From an uncultured Psychroserpens sp. (GTDB lineage: Bacteria > Bacteroidota > Bacteroidia > Flavobacteriales > Flavobacteriaceae), in NCBI GenBank assembly GCA_905479815.1, contig CAJQOA010000117.1, forward strand, positions 1 to 50,081: a DNA stretch of 50,081 nt, written 5' to 3'. Position 1 is the first letter of the stretch; the number at the start of each line of letters is the position of its first letter. Under the pieces are notes generated by a model that did not search any database, had not been told where the DNA came from, and saw nothing but the letters and a program-made list of their open reading frames with translations. This document shows, piece after piece, positions 17,779 to 26,269 of the stretch. The position numbers and the translations under genes were made by a program.

Positions 17779-18825
17779 ATGAATATAGAATCTAAAATTT
17801 ATATTGCAGGTCATCGTGGTTTAGTTGGAAGCGCATTGTTAGACAACCTTAAACAAAAAGGGTATAATAATATTATTACCAGAACACACAAAGAACTGGA
17901 TCTTACAAATCAAAAGAGTGTTGAAGATTTTTTTGCTTCGGAAACACCTGACTACGTTTTTCTTGCCGCTGCAAAAGTTGGAGGAATTATTGCCAATAAT
18001 ACGTATAGGGCAGATTTTATATATGCCAATATGATGATACAAAACAATGTAATTCATCAAAGCTATAAACACGGTGTAAAAAAATTACTTTTTCTAGGAA
18101 GCACATGTATTTACCCTAAGAATTCACCACAACCAATGAAAGAAGAGTATCTGCTCACAGATACTTTAGAATATACAAACGAACCTTATGCTATAGCTAA
18201 GATTGCTGGTATAAAAATGTGTGAAAGTTATAATTTGCAGTACGGAACAAACTACATCTCTGTAATGCCAACTAATCTTTATGGACCAAATGATAATTTT
18301 GATTTAGAAAAATCACACGTACTTCCTGCCTTAATTAGAAAAATTCATTTAGCAAAACTGTTATCCCAAAACAAAAATGAAGAAGTTTTGAAAGATCTTG
18401 GACTTTCAAATTTAGAAGACGCTAAAGCATATTTGTCAGGATTTGGAGTTTCAGAATCTGGAGTAGAAATTTGGGGTTCAGGAAAGCCAAAAAGAGAGTT
18501 TTTATGGTCTAAAGATATGGCAGACGCTTGTGTGTTTATTATGGAAAACAGAGACTTTAGTGATACGTTTTCCGAAGAAAAAAAAGAAATACGAAATACA
18601 CATATCAATATAGGCACAGGTGAAGACATCTCTATTAAAGAGCTTGCCGAAACCGTTAAAGCTATCATTGGCTTTAAAGGAAATTTATTATATAATATAG
18701 ATAAACCAGATGGTACATTAAGGAAACTTACAGATGTATCTAAATTGAATGATCTAGGTTGGAAACACACAATGGACTTAGAGAACGGAATAAAAGAAAT
18801 GTATGAGTGGTATAGAAATAAATAA
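17779..18825 (+). CDS. fcl: GDP-L-fucose synthase
   Basis: 348 residues, dual-function epimerase/reductase giving GDP-L-fucose. The cofactor loop GHRGLVGSAL starts at residue 11; SSTCIYP appears as GSTCIYPKNSPQPMKE; the catalytic YAIAK lies at about 136-140. It is about 27 residues longer than the E. coli enzyme because of an insert with NLEDAKAYLSGFGVSE before the VEIWGSG strand, a form common in Bacteroidota. The last 23 bases overlap the cysQ start. The product suggests fucose, or a fucose-derived sugar, in the repeat unit. Confidence 0.95.
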   Translation: MNIESKIYIAGHRGLVGSALLDNLKQKGYNNIITRTHKELDLTNQKSVEDFFASETPDYVFLAAAKVGGIIANNTYRADFIYANMMIQNNVIHQSYKHGVKKLLFLGSTCIYPKNSPQPMKEEYLLTDTLEYTNEPYAIAKIAGIKMCESYNLQYGTNYISVMPTNLYGPNDNFDLEKSHVLPALIRKIHLAKLLSQNKNEEVLKDLGLSNLEDAKAYLSGFGVSESGVEIWGSGKPKREFLWSKDMADACVFIMENRDFSDTFSEEKKEIRNTHINIGTGEDISIKELAETVKAIIGFKGNLLYNIDKPDGTLRKLTDVSKLNDLGWKHTMDLENGIKEMYEWYRNK

Positions 18826-19615
18826 AAACCTAAGAATCGCAATTGAAGCGTCTTTAAAGGCTGGTGAAGTTATTATGGAGGTTTATGATACTGCTTTCAA
18901 TGTTGAAATTAAAGATGATAAATCCCCTTTAACAGAAGCAGATAAAAGAGCGAATGATATTATTAACTCTTACCTCATTGAGACACCTATACCAATTATT
19001 AGTGAAGAGAATAAACAAATAGATTTTGATATAAGGAAAAACTGGGATACATGTTGGATTGTAGACCCTGTTGATGGCACTAAAGAATTCATAAAGCGAA
19101 ATGGAGAATTCACTGTTAATATTGCCTTAGTTCATAATGGAGTTCCTCAATTAGGAGTTATTTATGTACCAGCATCAAAAACGCTTTATTACGCTGATAA
19201 TATTAAAAACACTGCGTATAAGGTTGAGCTATTAAATCATAACACATCAATTTCTACGATTTTAGAAGCATCAAAAATACTTCAACCTAAACATAATGAT
19301 GGGAGTTTTATTGAGGTTGTTGGTAGTCGCTCTCATATGAGCGAAGAAACACTAAATTATATCTCACAATTAAAAACGGAAGGTAAAGATGTCGATATCG
19401 TTTCTAAAGGGAGCTCATTGAAGTTTTGTTTAGTTGCAGAAGGTAAGGCAGATGTTTACCCAAGGTTTGCTCCAACAATGGAGTGGGATACAGCTGCAGG
19501 ACAGGCAATTTGTAATGCCGTGGGTGTTCAAGTGATTTCAAAAGAGACTAATAAATCCCTTTTGTACAATAAAGAGAACCTTTTAAACCCTTGGTTTATT
19601 GTATCTAAATCATGA
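18803..19615 (+). CDS. cysQ: 3'(2'),5'-bisphosphate nucleotidase CysQ
   Basis: 270 residues of the inositol monophosphatase-like metal-dependent phosphatase family. The metal site is visible as SEEN (Glu69-70), DPVDGTKEF (Asp88, Asp91) and WDTAAGQ near residue 228. CysQ removes the 3'-phosphate from PAP, the by-product of sulfotransfer from PAPS, relieving product inhibition. Placement directly before cysC/D/N and near a sulfotransferase fits PAP recycling in polysaccharide sulfation. It overlaps fcl by 23 bases and the next gene by four (ATGA), so it belongs to the same operon. Confidence 0.94.
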   Translation: MSGIEINKNLRIAIEASLKAGEVIMEVYDTAFNVEIKDDKSPLTEADKRANDIINSYLIETPIPIISEENKQIDFDIRKNWDTCWIVDPVDGTKEFIKRNGEFTVNIALVHNGVPQLGVIYVPASKTLYYADNIKNTAYKVELLNHNTSISTILEASKILQPKHNDGSFIEVVGSRSHMSEETLNYISQLKTEGKDVDIVSKGSSLKFCLVAEGKADVYPRFAPTMEWDTAAGQAICNAVGVQVISKETNKSLLYNKENLLNPWFIVSKS

Positions 19616-20046
19616 AAGACCAATCTCATAAAAGACATATAGCTAAAACTATTACTTGGAGAATAGTGGGAACTATAGATACTGTGATACTTTCATGGAT
19701 TATCTCTGGAAGCCCAACCATTGGTTTAAAGATTGGCTTTGCTGAGGTCGTAACAAAAATGTTACTTTATTATTTTCACGAAAGAGCTTGGTTTAAAATA
19801 AACTTATCAAAAGACGGTGAAGTTTTAGAAAGTAGAAAAAGGCACATAGCTAAAACATTTACTTGGAGACTTATTGGCACCATAGACACAATGATTTTAG
19901 CTTGGATTATTTCTGGAGATCCTTTAACTGGATTAAAAATTGGATTTGCAGAGGTTGTTACAAAGATGTTTTTGTATTACTTTCATGAACGTTTTTGGTA
20001 TAAGTTAAACTATGGGCTTTCTAATAGAAATAAAAAAGAACTATAA
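19612..20046 (+). CDS. tandem DUF2061 membrane protein
   Basis: 144 residues made of two copies of the roughly 60-residue DUF2061 unit. Each unit carries KRHIAKTxTWR, GTIDTxILxWIISG, GLKIGFAEVVTKM and LYYFHERxWxK. The copies are offset by 69 codons (units begin near bases 19631 and 19838), so this is an internal duplication. Each unit has a hydrophobic hairpin, so a four-helix inner-membrane protein is likely. DUF2061 has no proven function; in my knowledge it often sits beside sulfate-activation genes. Here it overlaps cysQ by four bases and precedes cysC. A role in sulfate entry or in holding the PAPS machinery at the membrane is conjecture. Confidence 0.88.
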   Translation: MKDQSHKRHIAKTITWRIVGTIDTVILSWIISGSPTIGLKIGFAEVVTKMLLYYFHERAWFKINLSKDGEVLESRKRHIAKTFTWRLIGTIDTMILAWIISGDPLTGLKIGFAEVVTKMFLYYFHERFWYKLNYGLSNRNKKEL

Positions 20047-20143
20047 CTTATTGATTATGAAACGAGCATGTTAAAAGTATAATCACCCAAAGGAATGATT
20101 AATGGCGAACAGCATGTGTCCATAAAAAATAATATATAAACGC

Positions 20144-20746
20144 ATGAAAGAGAATATAATAGCACATACTTATCAAGTTTCAAGAAAAGAAAGGGTTGTC
20201 TCTAACAATCATAATTCGTTTTTATTATGGTTTACTGGTTTATCTGGATCTGGTAAGTCTACAATTGCTAATTTAGTTGAGAAAGAATTATTTGACATGA
20301 GAATAAAAACGTATTCTCTTGATGGTGATAACATTAGAAAAGGTATAAATAACGATCTCACATTTGCTCCAAAAGACAGAACAGAAAACATAAGACGCAT
20401 TGCTGAGATATCTAATTTAATGATAGATGCAGGCCTAGTTGTGTTAGCGGCATTTGTGTCTCCATATAAAAAAGACAGACAGAATATTAGAACTATTGTC
20501 AAAGATGTTAACTTTGTCGAAGTTTATATCAATACAAGTGTTGAGGAATGTGAGCGAAGAGATGTAAAAGGTCTTTACAAAAAGGCTAGAGCAGGAGAGA
20601 TTAAGAATATGACAGGTATTTCTGCTCCATATGAAGCGCCAGATCAACCAGATATTGAAATTAAAACAGAAATAGAGTCTATTGAAGACTCAGTAAAAAG
20701 AATTGTAGATTTTATTAAACCTAAATTACAACTCACACATGAGTAA
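20144..20746 (+). CDS. cysC: adenylyl-sulfate (APS) kinase
   Basis: 200 residues, standalone APS kinase. It phosphorylates APS with ATP to give PAPS, the universal sulfate donor. The P-loop GLSGSGKST occupies about residues 32-40; LDGDNIR, FVSPYKKDR and the C-terminal GISAPYEAPDQPDI are typical. It is not fused to CysN. It lies 97 bases after the DUF2061 gene and overlaps cysD by eight bases. With no reductive sulfate genes in view, its PAPS most probably feeds the sulfotransferase at 25379. Confidence 0.96.
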   Translation: MKENIIAHTYQVSRKERVVSNNHNSFLLWFTGLSGSGKSTIANLVEKELFDMRIKTYSLDGDNIRKGINNDLTFAPKDRTENIRRIAEISNLMIDAGLVVLAAFVSPYKKDRQNIRTIVKDVNFVEVYINTSVEECERRDVKGLYKKARAGEIKNMTGISAPYEAPDQPDIEIKTEIESIEDSVKRIVDFIKPKLQLTHE

Positions 20747-21644
20747 GTATTATTTAAATTATTTAGATGAATTAGAGAGTGAGGCTATTTATATTTTGAG
20801 AGAAGTATGGGCTCAGTTTGAGAATCCTGTTATTTTATTTTCAGGAGGTAAAGATTCTATTTTGGTTACTCATTTAGCTCAAAAAGCATTCTATCCAGCT
20901 CAAATTCCGTTTCCTTTAATGCATGTAGACACAGGTCATAATTTTCCTGAAACTATTAATTTTAGAGATGACATTATCAAAAAATTAGGCGTACAACTTA
21001 TTGTTGGTTCTGTTCAGGAGTCTATTGATGATGGCCGTGTTTCCGAAGAAAAAGGAAAAAACGCTACAAGAAACGCTCTTCAAATAACAACACTATTGGA
21101 TGCTATTGAATCTAACAAAATAGATTGCGCAATAGGTGGAGGAAGACGAGACGAAGAAAAAGCAAGAGCTAAAGAACGTTTCTTTTCACATAGAGATGAT
21201 TTTGGACAATGGGATCCTAAAAACCAAAGACCAGAACTTTGGAATATTTTCAACGGTAAACATTTTGAAGGAGAGCATTTTAGAGCATTTCCAATTAGTA
21301 ACTGGACAGAGATGGATGTTTGGAATTATATCAAAAGAGAAAACATTGCCATTCCGTCATTATATTTTGCACATGAAAGAGAAGTGGTTTGGAGACAAAA
21401 CACTTGGATACCAAATTCTGAATTTTTGGTATTAGAAGCGCATGAAGAAGTCGTTACTAAAAAAATACGTTTTAGAACTCTAGGAGATATTACAATTACA
21501 GGTGGAGATGAGTCTGAAGCTGACACGTTAGAAAAGATTGCTACAGAAGTTGCAGGAATGAGAAATACTGAACGTGGAAACAGAAGTGATGATAAACGTT
21601 CTGAATCTGCAATGGAAGACAGAAAACGTCAAGGGTATTTTTAG
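20739..21644 (+). CDS. cysD: sulfate adenylyltransferase subunit 2
   Basis: 301 residues, PP-loop ATPase subunit of ATP sulfurylase. FSGGKDS (PP-loop, residues 34-40) and GGGRRDEEKARAKER are the family signatures, and the tail MEDRKRQGYF is the usual C-terminus. It joins sulfate to AMP from ATP, driven by the GTPase subunit CysN encoded 53 bases downstream. It overlaps cysC by eight bases. Confidence 0.97.
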   Translation: MSKYYLNYLDELESEAIYILREVWAQFENPVILFSGGKDSILVTHLAQKAFYPAQIPFPLMHVDTGHNFPETINFRDDIIKKLGVQLIVGSVQESIDDGRVSEEKGKNATRNALQITTLLDAIESNKIDCAIGGGRRDEEKARAKERFFSHRDDFGQWDPKNQRPELWNIFNGKHFEGEHFRAFPISNWTEMDVWNYIKRENIAIPSLYFAHEREVVWRQNTWIPNSEFLVLEAHEEVVTKKIRFRTLGDITITGGDESEADTLEKIATEVAGMRNTERGNRSDDKRSESAMEDRKRQGYF

Positions 21645-21697
21645 AAATTAATTTATCATTTCTGTGAAAGCAGAAACCTATTCAATAAAAGTAAAAA

Positions 21698-22951
21698 ATG
21701 TTAGACAACAATCAATTATTGCGTTTTACAACAGCAGGAAGTGTAGATGATGGGAAAAGCACTTTAATAGGACGATTATTATATGATTCTAAATCAATAT
21801 TTGAGGATCAACTAGAAGCTATTACAAATACAAGTAAAAAGAAAGGTCATGAAGGCGTAGATTTAGCTTTGTTTACAGATGGCTTAAGAGATGAGCGTGA
21901 GCAAGGAATTACAATTGACGTTGCATATAGGTACTTTACAACGCCAAAACGTAAATTTATAATTGCAGATACTCCAGGTCATGTACAATACACACGTAAT
22001 ATGGTTACAGGAGCTTCAACTGCTAATGTGGCGACTATTTTAATAGATGCTAGACATGGAGTAATTGAGCAAACGAAAAGGCATGCATTTATAGCTTCCT
22101 TATTACAAATACCACATATCATTGTATGTGTGAACAAAATGGATTTGGTTGACTATTCTGAAGACGTTTATAATAACATTATTAGACAATTTGAAGATAT
22201 TTCTTCAAAGATGTTAGTGACAGATGTACGATTTATACCGATGAGTGCATTAAATGGAGATAATGTGGTAAACAAATCCAAAAACATGGATTGGTATCAA
22301 GGAGCTCCAATGCTTCACACATTAGAGACAATGCATATTAGTAGTGATATTAATAAAGTAGATTCACGTTTCCCTGTTCAAACAGTATTAAGGCCTCAAA
22401 GCGAGGGGTTTATAGATTATAGAGGTTATGCAGGTCGTGTAGCAAGTGGTATTTTTAGAAAAGGAGATGAAGTCACTATTATGCCATCAGGTTTTACTTC
22501 TAAAATTAAAAGTATTGATACGCTGGATAAAGAACTTGAAGAAGCTTTTGCACCAATGTCTGTGTCCATAACATTAGAAGATGATATAGATGTTGGTAGA
22601 GGAGATATGATTGTGCGTTCTAATAACAAACCAGAAGCATCACAAGATATAGAAGTAATGCTGTGTTGGTTAAATAATGACGGTGCTAAGCCAAGAGTAA
22701 AATATACAATAAAACACACTTCTAACGATCAAAAAGCGATGATTAAAGAAGTTGTTTATAAATATAATATCAATACTTTAGATAGAATTCATGATGATAA
22801 AGAATTAAAAATGAATGATATCTGTAAAGTTAAAATAAGGACGACAAAACCTCTTATGATTGATTCTTATAGAGAGAATAGAACTACAGGAAGTATTATT
22901 CTAGTAGATGATGCGACTAATGAAACTGTTGCGGCAGGTATGATAGTTTAA
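21698..22951 (+). CDS. cysN: sulfate adenylyltransferase subunit 1 (GTPase)
   Basis: 417 residues, an EF-Tu-like GTPase that powers APS formation by CysD. G1 is GSVDDGKST (residues 14-22), G3 DTPGHVQYTRNM and G4 NKMD; beta-barrel domains II and III follow. It ends without a CysC domain, consistent with the separate cysC upstream. It is cytoplasmic. It sits 15 bases before an unassigned lipoprotein gene, so the sulfate block runs straight into the polysaccharide assembly genes. Confidence 0.97.
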   Translation: MLDNNQLLRFTTAGSVDDGKSTLIGRLLYDSKSIFEDQLEAITNTSKKKGHEGVDLALFTDGLRDEREQGITIDVAYRYFTTPKRKFIIADTPGHVQYTRNMVTGASTANVATILIDARHGVIEQTKRHAFIASLLQIPHIIVCVNKMDLVDYSEDVYNNIIRQFEDISSKMLVTDVRFIPMSALNGDNVVNKSKNMDWYQGAPMLHTLETMHISSDINKVDSRFPVQTVLRPQSEGFIDYRGYAGRVASGIFRKGDEVTIMPSGFTSKIKSIDTLDKELEEAFAPMSVSITLEDDIDVGRGDMIVRSNNKPEASQDIEVMLCWLNNDGAKPRVKYTIKHTSNDQKAMIKEVVYKYNINTLDRIHDDKELKMNDICKVKIRTTKPLMIDSYRENRTTGSIILVDDATNETVAAGMIV

Positions 22952-22966
22952 ATAAACATTTACATT

Positions 22967-23503
22967 ATGAAATTTAAAATTATTTTATTGATTACGTTAT
23001 TTGCTTTTGCTAGTTGTAAAGACGAAAAAAAGGAAGTATCAAAAGAGAATAATAATATTAGTTTACAAAATGAAGATTATTTTACTTTTAGTATAAATGC
23101 TGTTATTGAAAATGATGACGAGTTTACTTTGTTTTATTTAGATGTAGAAAACGAACAGATAGCAAAAGAAAAGTCAATATCACTTCAAGTTAGTGGTAGT
23201 CTTTCTCCACAAGATTTAGTTTTCAAATTGAAAGAAGATGTTTTACCAACACGACTTATATTAAGGTTTGGTAATTCAGAAAAAACTCAAAAAATAGATT
23301 TCAACGAATCTAGACTAAACTACTATGGTAAAGAAATTGTAATAAGTAAAGAAAATTTCTTTCAGTTTTTCATTCCGAATAATTTCATAAATTTTGATAG
23401 GGAAGCACATACAGCAGTAGGTAGAGAGGTAGATAACAACTATGATCCAACATTTTTCTCTAGAGAAATATTAGAGAATAAAATTAATTACACTTTCTTT
23501 TAA
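22967..23503 (+). CDS. hypothetical lipoprotein in the sulfation block
   Basis: 178 residues with a strong lipoprotein signal (FAFASC, Cys 17) followed by a charged linker (KDEKKEVSKENNN). The rest reads as beta-rich, with segments such as LPTRLILRFGN and a C-terminal TFFSREILENKINYTFF. I do not recognise a family. It lies 15 bases after cysN and 36 bases before the wzx flippase gene, so it is almost certainly co-expressed with PAPS synthesis and polysaccharide export. A role in handling the sulfated polymer at the envelope is possible but unsupported by any motif. Confidence 0.75.
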   Translation: MKFKIILLITLFAFASCKDEKKEVSKENNNISLQNEDYFTFSINAVIENDDEFTLFYLDVENEQIAKEKSISLQVSGSLSPQDLVFKLKEDVLPTRLILRFGNSEKTQKIDFNESRLNYYGKEIVISKENFFQFFIPNNFINFDREAHTAVGREVDNNYDPTFFSREILENKINYTFF

Positions 23504-23539
23504 AACATACAAGCTCTCGAGTCTTCAAGGATAGAACAT

Positions 23540-24826
23540 ATGATGGATTTCTTTAAAATTAAGGGTAGTGCATTTTTTAAAAATCTCTCTAGTGTTTTTG
23601 TTTTAAGGATTTCAGGAATGGTATTATCATACCTATGTATTCTTTTTATCACAAACTCATATGGCGCAACAGTTTTTGGTAGATACTCTATTGCAATCAC
23701 TAGTTTGCAATTTGCAATTTTAATATTTTCGTTTGGATTGACGTCCTCTACATTAAAATTAACTGCAGATCAAAATTTTTTCAAAAACAAAAAACCATTA
23801 AACAACTATTTACTAAAAACAACGAAAACACTTTTTTTATCTTCTTTGTTTTTTTTTGTTGTATTACATTTCCTGAAAGAATTTATAGCTATTAAAGTAT
23901 TTAAAGATGAAATGTTAGTTGACTATTTTAGTTACATTTCTATCTTTTTTATTTTTTCAGTATTCCATCTTTTTTTCTGTGAGTTTTTAAGAGCAAGACA
24001 AAAGTTTGTGCTTTACGGATTGCATATTTATGTGATTCCTTATTTGATGTTTTTGAGTTTTTTATTTTTAATTTACCATTATTCATTAGACGACTATTTC
24101 ATTATTTTAAGTTATTTAATCTCAATAGCAATAACAGCCCTTATATTAATCCCGTACTTCCCATTAAAAAGCTTAAAGAGCTCTATTAACTTTAAATACA
24201 ATAGTTTATTCTTGTTATCATTTCCAATGATGTTTAGCTCTGCCTTTATATTTATGTCAGAGTGGACAGATGTTTTAATGTTAGGAGCAATGGAATCTAA
24301 ATCTCAAGTAGGTATATACAACGTTGCGTATAAATTAGCTACTGTAGCACTTATAATAATAAATGTCATAAATACTGTTCTTGCTCCTAAAATTGCTGAG
24401 TTGCATGGGCAAAAAGATGTTAAACAAATAGAGTTTTTTGCCTTAAAAGCAACCAAATTAATTACTATTTTAACGCTACCACTCGTTATTTTTCTGATAC
24501 TTTTTAATAAACAAATTTTAGGATTGTTTGGAGACGAGTTTTTAGAAGGCTCTAGTGTGGTAATTGTAATTTCAATTGGTTTATTTTTTAATGCCATGTC
24601 TGGAAGTGTTGGTCAAATTTTAAATATGACTAAACATCAAAAAGAATTAAGGAACTTTACAATTATAACGGTTATCATTAATATTGTATTAAATTATATT
24701 TTAATTAATGAACTAGGTATATTAGGTGCTGCAATTGCAAGTTTAAGTGCTAATATAATATTGAATTTACTTTGTATTATTTATATAAAAAAGAAACTAG
24801 GTTTCTATGCTTTTTTTAGGTTATGA
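23540..24826 (+). CDS. Wzx-type polysaccharide flippase
   Basis: 428 residues with about 12-14 transmembrane helices from start to end, of the polysaccharide-synthase/MATE-like MVF superfamily. The N-terminal segment RISGMVLSYLCILFITNSYG with an amphipathic lead-in is typical, as is the two-halves layout with a central EWTDVLMLG. Such proteins flip undecaprenyl-pyrophosphate-linked repeat units to the periplasmic face. Two ATGs occur in tandem at 23540 and 23543. The end overlaps the following acyltransferase by four bases. Codons here are very A/T-rich compared with the nucleotide-sugar genes. Confidence 0.88.
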   Translation: MMDFFKIKGSAFFKNLSSVFVLRISGMVLSYLCILFITNSYGATVFGRYSIAITSLQFAILIFSFGLTSSTLKLTADQNFFKNKKPLNNYLLKTTKTLFLSSLFFFVVLHFLKEFIAIKVFKDEMLVDYFSYISIFFIFSVFHLFFCEFLRARQKFVLYGLHIYVIPYLMFLSFLFLIYHYSLDDYFIILSYLISIAITALILIPYFPLKSLKSSINFKYNSLFLLSFPMMFSSAFIFMSEWTDVLMLGAMESKSQVGIYNVAYKLATVALIIINVINTVLAPKIAELHGQKDVKQIEFFALKATKLITILTLPLVIFLILFNKQILGLFGDEFLEGSSVVIVISIGLFFNAMSGSVGQILNMTKHQKELRNFTIITVIINIVLNYILINELGILGAAIASLSANIILNLLCIIYIKKKLGFYAFFRL

Positions 24827-25386
24827 TATTTTTAATAAAATTTAAAATCCGATTTGATCGTAAAGTCTATACCCTTATAAACAAAATAAGGTATTTGGGT
24901 ATTTTAAATACTGAATCTAATGTCGTTATAGAAAAAAGAGTGAGTATAAAACCTTTTTTAGGTTCAAAAAAATCTTTAAAAGTTGAATTGAGAAAGAATT
25001 CGCTTTTAAAACATGATATAATAATTCAAGGAACAGGCTTATTTGTTTTAGGAGAAAACTCATATGTTAGTTCTTTTTGTGTTATTGGTGTAAACGAGAA
25101 AATAGTTATTGGTAATAACGTTATGATTGCAGATAGTGTTTCAATACGTGATACAGACCATAATTTCGATGACTTAAATTCAGATATGATTAGTCAAGGA
25201 ATTAATACATCTGAAATAATAATCAAAGATAATGTTTGGATAGGTTATGGAGCTGTTATAACAAAAGGAGTGGTTATTAATGAAGGAGCAATAATAGCAG
25301 CCAATGCTGTTGTAACAAAAGATGTCCCTCCAAATTCAATAGTAGGAGGAGTTCCTGCCAAAGTAATTAAGACTAGAAATGAGTAA
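24823..25386 (+). CDS. hexapeptide-repeat acyltransferase
   Basis: 187 residues. The C-terminal two thirds carry left-handed beta-helix hexapeptide repeats (IVIGNNVMIADSVSIRDTDH, IIIKDNVWIGYGAVITKGV) and the end motif IVGGVPAKVIK of the LpxA/CatB-type O-acetyltransferases. The His in DTDHNF is the likely catalytic base. It probably acetylates a sugar of the repeat unit on the cytoplasmic side. It overlaps the flippase gene by four bases and the sulfotransferase gene by eight. Confidence 0.88.
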   Translation: MIFLIKFKIRFDRKVYTLINKIRYLGILNTESNVVIEKRVSIKPFLGSKKSLKVELRKNSLLKHDIIIQGTGLFVLGENSYVSSFCVIGVNEKIVIGNNVMIADSVSIRDTDHNFDDLNSDMISQGINTSEIIIKDNVWIGYGAVITKGVVINEGAIIAANAVVTKDVPPNSIVGGVPAKVIKTRNE

Positions 25387-26248
25387 AAAATTAAATTTTA
25401 TGTGCGTTGGTGTTCAAAAAGCAGGAACGTCTACTATTCATGATATCTTGAATCAACATCCAGATTTATCTTTACCTATTTATAAAGAAACTCATTTTTT
25501 TTGTGAAGATGAAAAGTTCGAGAAAGGACTACAATATTATTTTGATTTCTTTTTTAAAAGCACAGATTCTAAATATCTTGGTGAAATAGACCCAGAGTAT
25601 TCTTTTTTTAAAGACTCTGCTAAGAAAATTCATGATGCATTTGGAGAAATTAAAGTCGTGTTTATTTTGAGAAACCCTGTAGATAGAGCATTCTCCCATT
25701 ATTTAATGACTAAACGAAGAGGTCTTGAAAATTTATCTTTTCAGAGGGCACTTGAAGATGAAAACGAAAGGCTTGTATCCGATTTTGATAACACACATTT
25801 TAGTTATGCTTCTAGGGGCTTATATTTAGATCAAATTATAAACTACGAAACTGTTTTTGGAAAAGATAATGTAGAAGTTTTATTATTTGATGACCTTATA
25901 CAGAATAGATCTGTTTTTTTTAAAAAACTAACAGGTTTTATTGGTTTAGACTATTTTGATTATAATTTTGACGTTAAAAGTAACCCAGCATCAGTATCAA
26001 AAAACAAAAAGTTAAGTGAATTTATTTATAGACCAAATAGGTTCAAAAAGGCAGTTGGTAAATTAGTTCCCTCTAAAAGCATAAAGAATAAGATTATGTT
26101 TTTTATTGAGAGAAATAACTTAAAAGAAACGACAAAAGAAGATTTAACCCTTGACGAAAAGAAAAGGGTATACGAAACGTATTTTAAGAAAGAAGTCAAA
26201 GCGTTAGAAGGCAAACTTATGGTAGACTTAACAAAGTGGAAGTACTAA
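25379..26248 (+). CDS. sulfotransferase domain protein (PAPS-dependent)
   Basis: 289 residues. The 5'-phosphosulfate-binding loop is GVQKAGTSTIHDIL (residues 11-24, with Lys14) and the 3'-phosphate-binding element is LRNPVDRAFSHY (Arg98, Ser106), both as in the Sulfotransfer_1 and heparan-sulfate sulfotransferase families. It should move sulfate from PAPS to a hydroxyl or amino group on a sugar. No membrane helix is visible, so it acts in the cytoplasm, probably on the lipid-linked repeat unit or a nucleotide sugar. It lies between an acyltransferase and a GT2 gene and downstream of the PAPS-making genes, making a sulfated surface polymer the natural reading. Confidence 0.9.
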   Translation: MSKKLNFMCVGVQKAGTSTIHDILNQHPDLSLPIYKETHFFCEDEKFEKGLQYYFDFFFKSTDSKYLGEIDPEYSFFKDSAKKIHDAFGEIKVVFILRNPVDRAFSHYLMTKRRGLENLSFQRALEDENERLVSDFDNTHFSYASRGLYLDQIINYETVFGKDNVEVLLFDDLIQNRSVFFKKLTGFIGLDYFDYNFDVKSNPASVSKNKKLSEFIYRPNRFKKAVGKLVPSKSIKNKIMFFIERNNLKETTKEDLTLDEKKRVYETYFKKEVKALEGKLMVDLTKWKY

Positions 26249-26269
26249 AAGGAAATAGCGGTAAATATT

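Noticed and set aside
18345-18842. 165-codon open frame on the minus strand
   Set aside because: It is fully antisense to fcl, has no protein family features, and fcl is certain.
19612-20046. Tandem DUF2061 as an assembly duplication artefact
   Set aside because: The two copies differ at many bases with both reading frames preserved, so it is an old, genuine internal duplication.
21659-21676. TTTCTG/CAGAAA hairpin between cysD and cysN
   Set aside because: The stem is six weak pairs without a T run; likely chance, and both genes belong to one operon.
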